From the NCBI GenBank assembly GCA_026417815.1, contig JAOACN010000650.1:1-6242 (forward strand): DNA of 6,242 nucleotides. The letters are read 5' to 3'. Source of the DNA: Chloroflexaceae bacterium. Its GTDB lineage: Bacteria > Chloroflexota > Chloroflexia > Chloroflexales > Chloroflexaceae. The translations under genes were made by a program, and so were the position numbers. Numbering within the stretch: the first letter of the stretch is position 1; every line of letters starts with the position of its first letter. Positions 5,833 through 6,242 of this stretch are shown here, piece by piece. The notes under the pieces were generated by a model. It was given only the letters and a program-made list of their open reading frames with translations, was not told the origin of the DNA and ran no database searches.

Positions 5833-5833
5833 G

Positions 5834-6242
5834 TCAGCGCCAGGTGACGGTGAAGGTGCAGGCCTCGGCCCCGCACGCGACGCAGGCCGTCTCGCGCACG
5901 CGCACCCGCCGGTCGATCAGGGTTTGCAACAGGGTCTGGAAACACTGTTCGTAGTAGCGGCACAGCGGCGCGCTGGCGGCGGCCCCGCGGCACTCCGGGC
6001 AATCGGCCAGCCGCAGGACGGCTTCGCCGCGCCCCACGGCGTAGCTGAAGCGCCCCGTGCCGGCGAATGTCCAGGCGTGGGCGGCGATGGCCTTCAGCAA
6101 CACGCGCAGGCCCGCGGCTGGCGGCAGCAACGGCAGGACGACACGGGCCGGCCCGGGGATGCGGTGCGCCAGCAGGTAGCCCGCCGTGCGCTCGCCCGAG
6201 CGCGCCAGGATGCGCCCCGCTTCCGCGGCGCCCGCCTCGGCC
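5834..6242 (-). CDS. bchJ: BchJ-type V4R domain protein (partial, 5' end outside window)
   Basis: The visible 136 C-terminal residues form a V4R (4-vinyl reductase) domain ending in TGA at 5834-5836. The frame is open to the right edge, so the N-terminus is missing. Base 6242 is the last base of a cut codon. Family marks are ERTAGYLLAHRIPGPAR near the left of the visible part, LLKAIAAHAWTFAGTGRF, then conserved cysteines in DCPECRG, LCRYYEQCF and the final CVACGAEACTF. A TTG at 6130 could be mistaken for the start, but the similarity continues upstream of it. BchJ was first named an 8-vinyl reductase. Later work on green sulfur and purple bacteria pointed instead to a helper role in pigment-intermediate handling, including contact with the Mg-chelatase subunit BchH. 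Its place just upstream of bchE supports a role in bacteriochlorophyll synthesis. The call could shift to a generic V4R protein if the N-terminus proves different. Confidence 0.88.
   Translation of the reverse strand, partial: AEAGAAEAGRILARSGERTAGYLLAHRIPGPARVVLPLLPPAAGLRVLLKAIAAHAWTFAGTGRFSYAVGRGEAVLRLADCPECRGAAASAPLCRYYEQCFQTLLQTLIDRRVRVRETACVACGAEACTFTVTWR

Overview
The window most likely comes from a filamentous anoxygenic phototroph of the Chloroflexota (Chloroflexus/Roseiflexus-like). It carries the oxygen-independent Mg-protoporphyrin monomethyl ester cyclase BchE next to a BchJ-type V4R protein, a carotenoid cleavage oxygenase, and a T4 gp19-like tail protein. It is GC-rich and has no RNA genes. 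The phylum assignment rests on general resemblance of the proteins and gene content, not on a database search, and no genus can be named.

All five protein genes are on the minus strand, so transcription runs from right to left. In that order they are: bchJ (5834-6242, 5' end outside the window), bchE (4097-5731), a gp19-like tail-tube family protein (3395-3823), a membrane-anchored double-LysM protein (1995-3176), and an RPE65/apocarotenoid-oxygenase family enzyme (267-1802). The genes are spaced 100-270 bp apart. Each gap holds at least one perfect GC-rich inverted repeat just after the upstream stop codon. Recognisable promoter-like sequences precede the LysM gene (TTGACC-16-TATGCT with a TGn extension) and the carotenoid oxygenase gene. 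This looks like a series of mostly separate transcription units rather than one tight operon. bchJ and bchE may be co-expressed despite the hairpin between them.

The left end (1-266) has no gene. It is an array of three and a half 74-bp tandem repeats. Each unit has an invariant 19-bp palindrome preceded by a G-run pattern that fits a G-quadruplex. The array ends within a few bases of the carotenoid oxygenase stop codon.

Functionally, bchJ and bchE belong to bacteriochlorophyll synthesis (Mg-branch handling and isocyclic ring formation without oxygen). The carotenoid oxygenase would cleave carotenoids or apocarotenoids using O2. The LysM and gp19-like proteins have no obvious link to pigment synthesis. 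They recall contractile injection-system parts, but no sheath, baseplate or ATPase gene is in the window. No clearly new multi-gene system is visible. The best leads are the palindrome/G4 array, a hairpin that would hide the ribosome-binding site of the gp19-like gene, a tandem 8-mer over the carotenoid oxygenase promoter region, and the orphan tail-tube-like gene itself.
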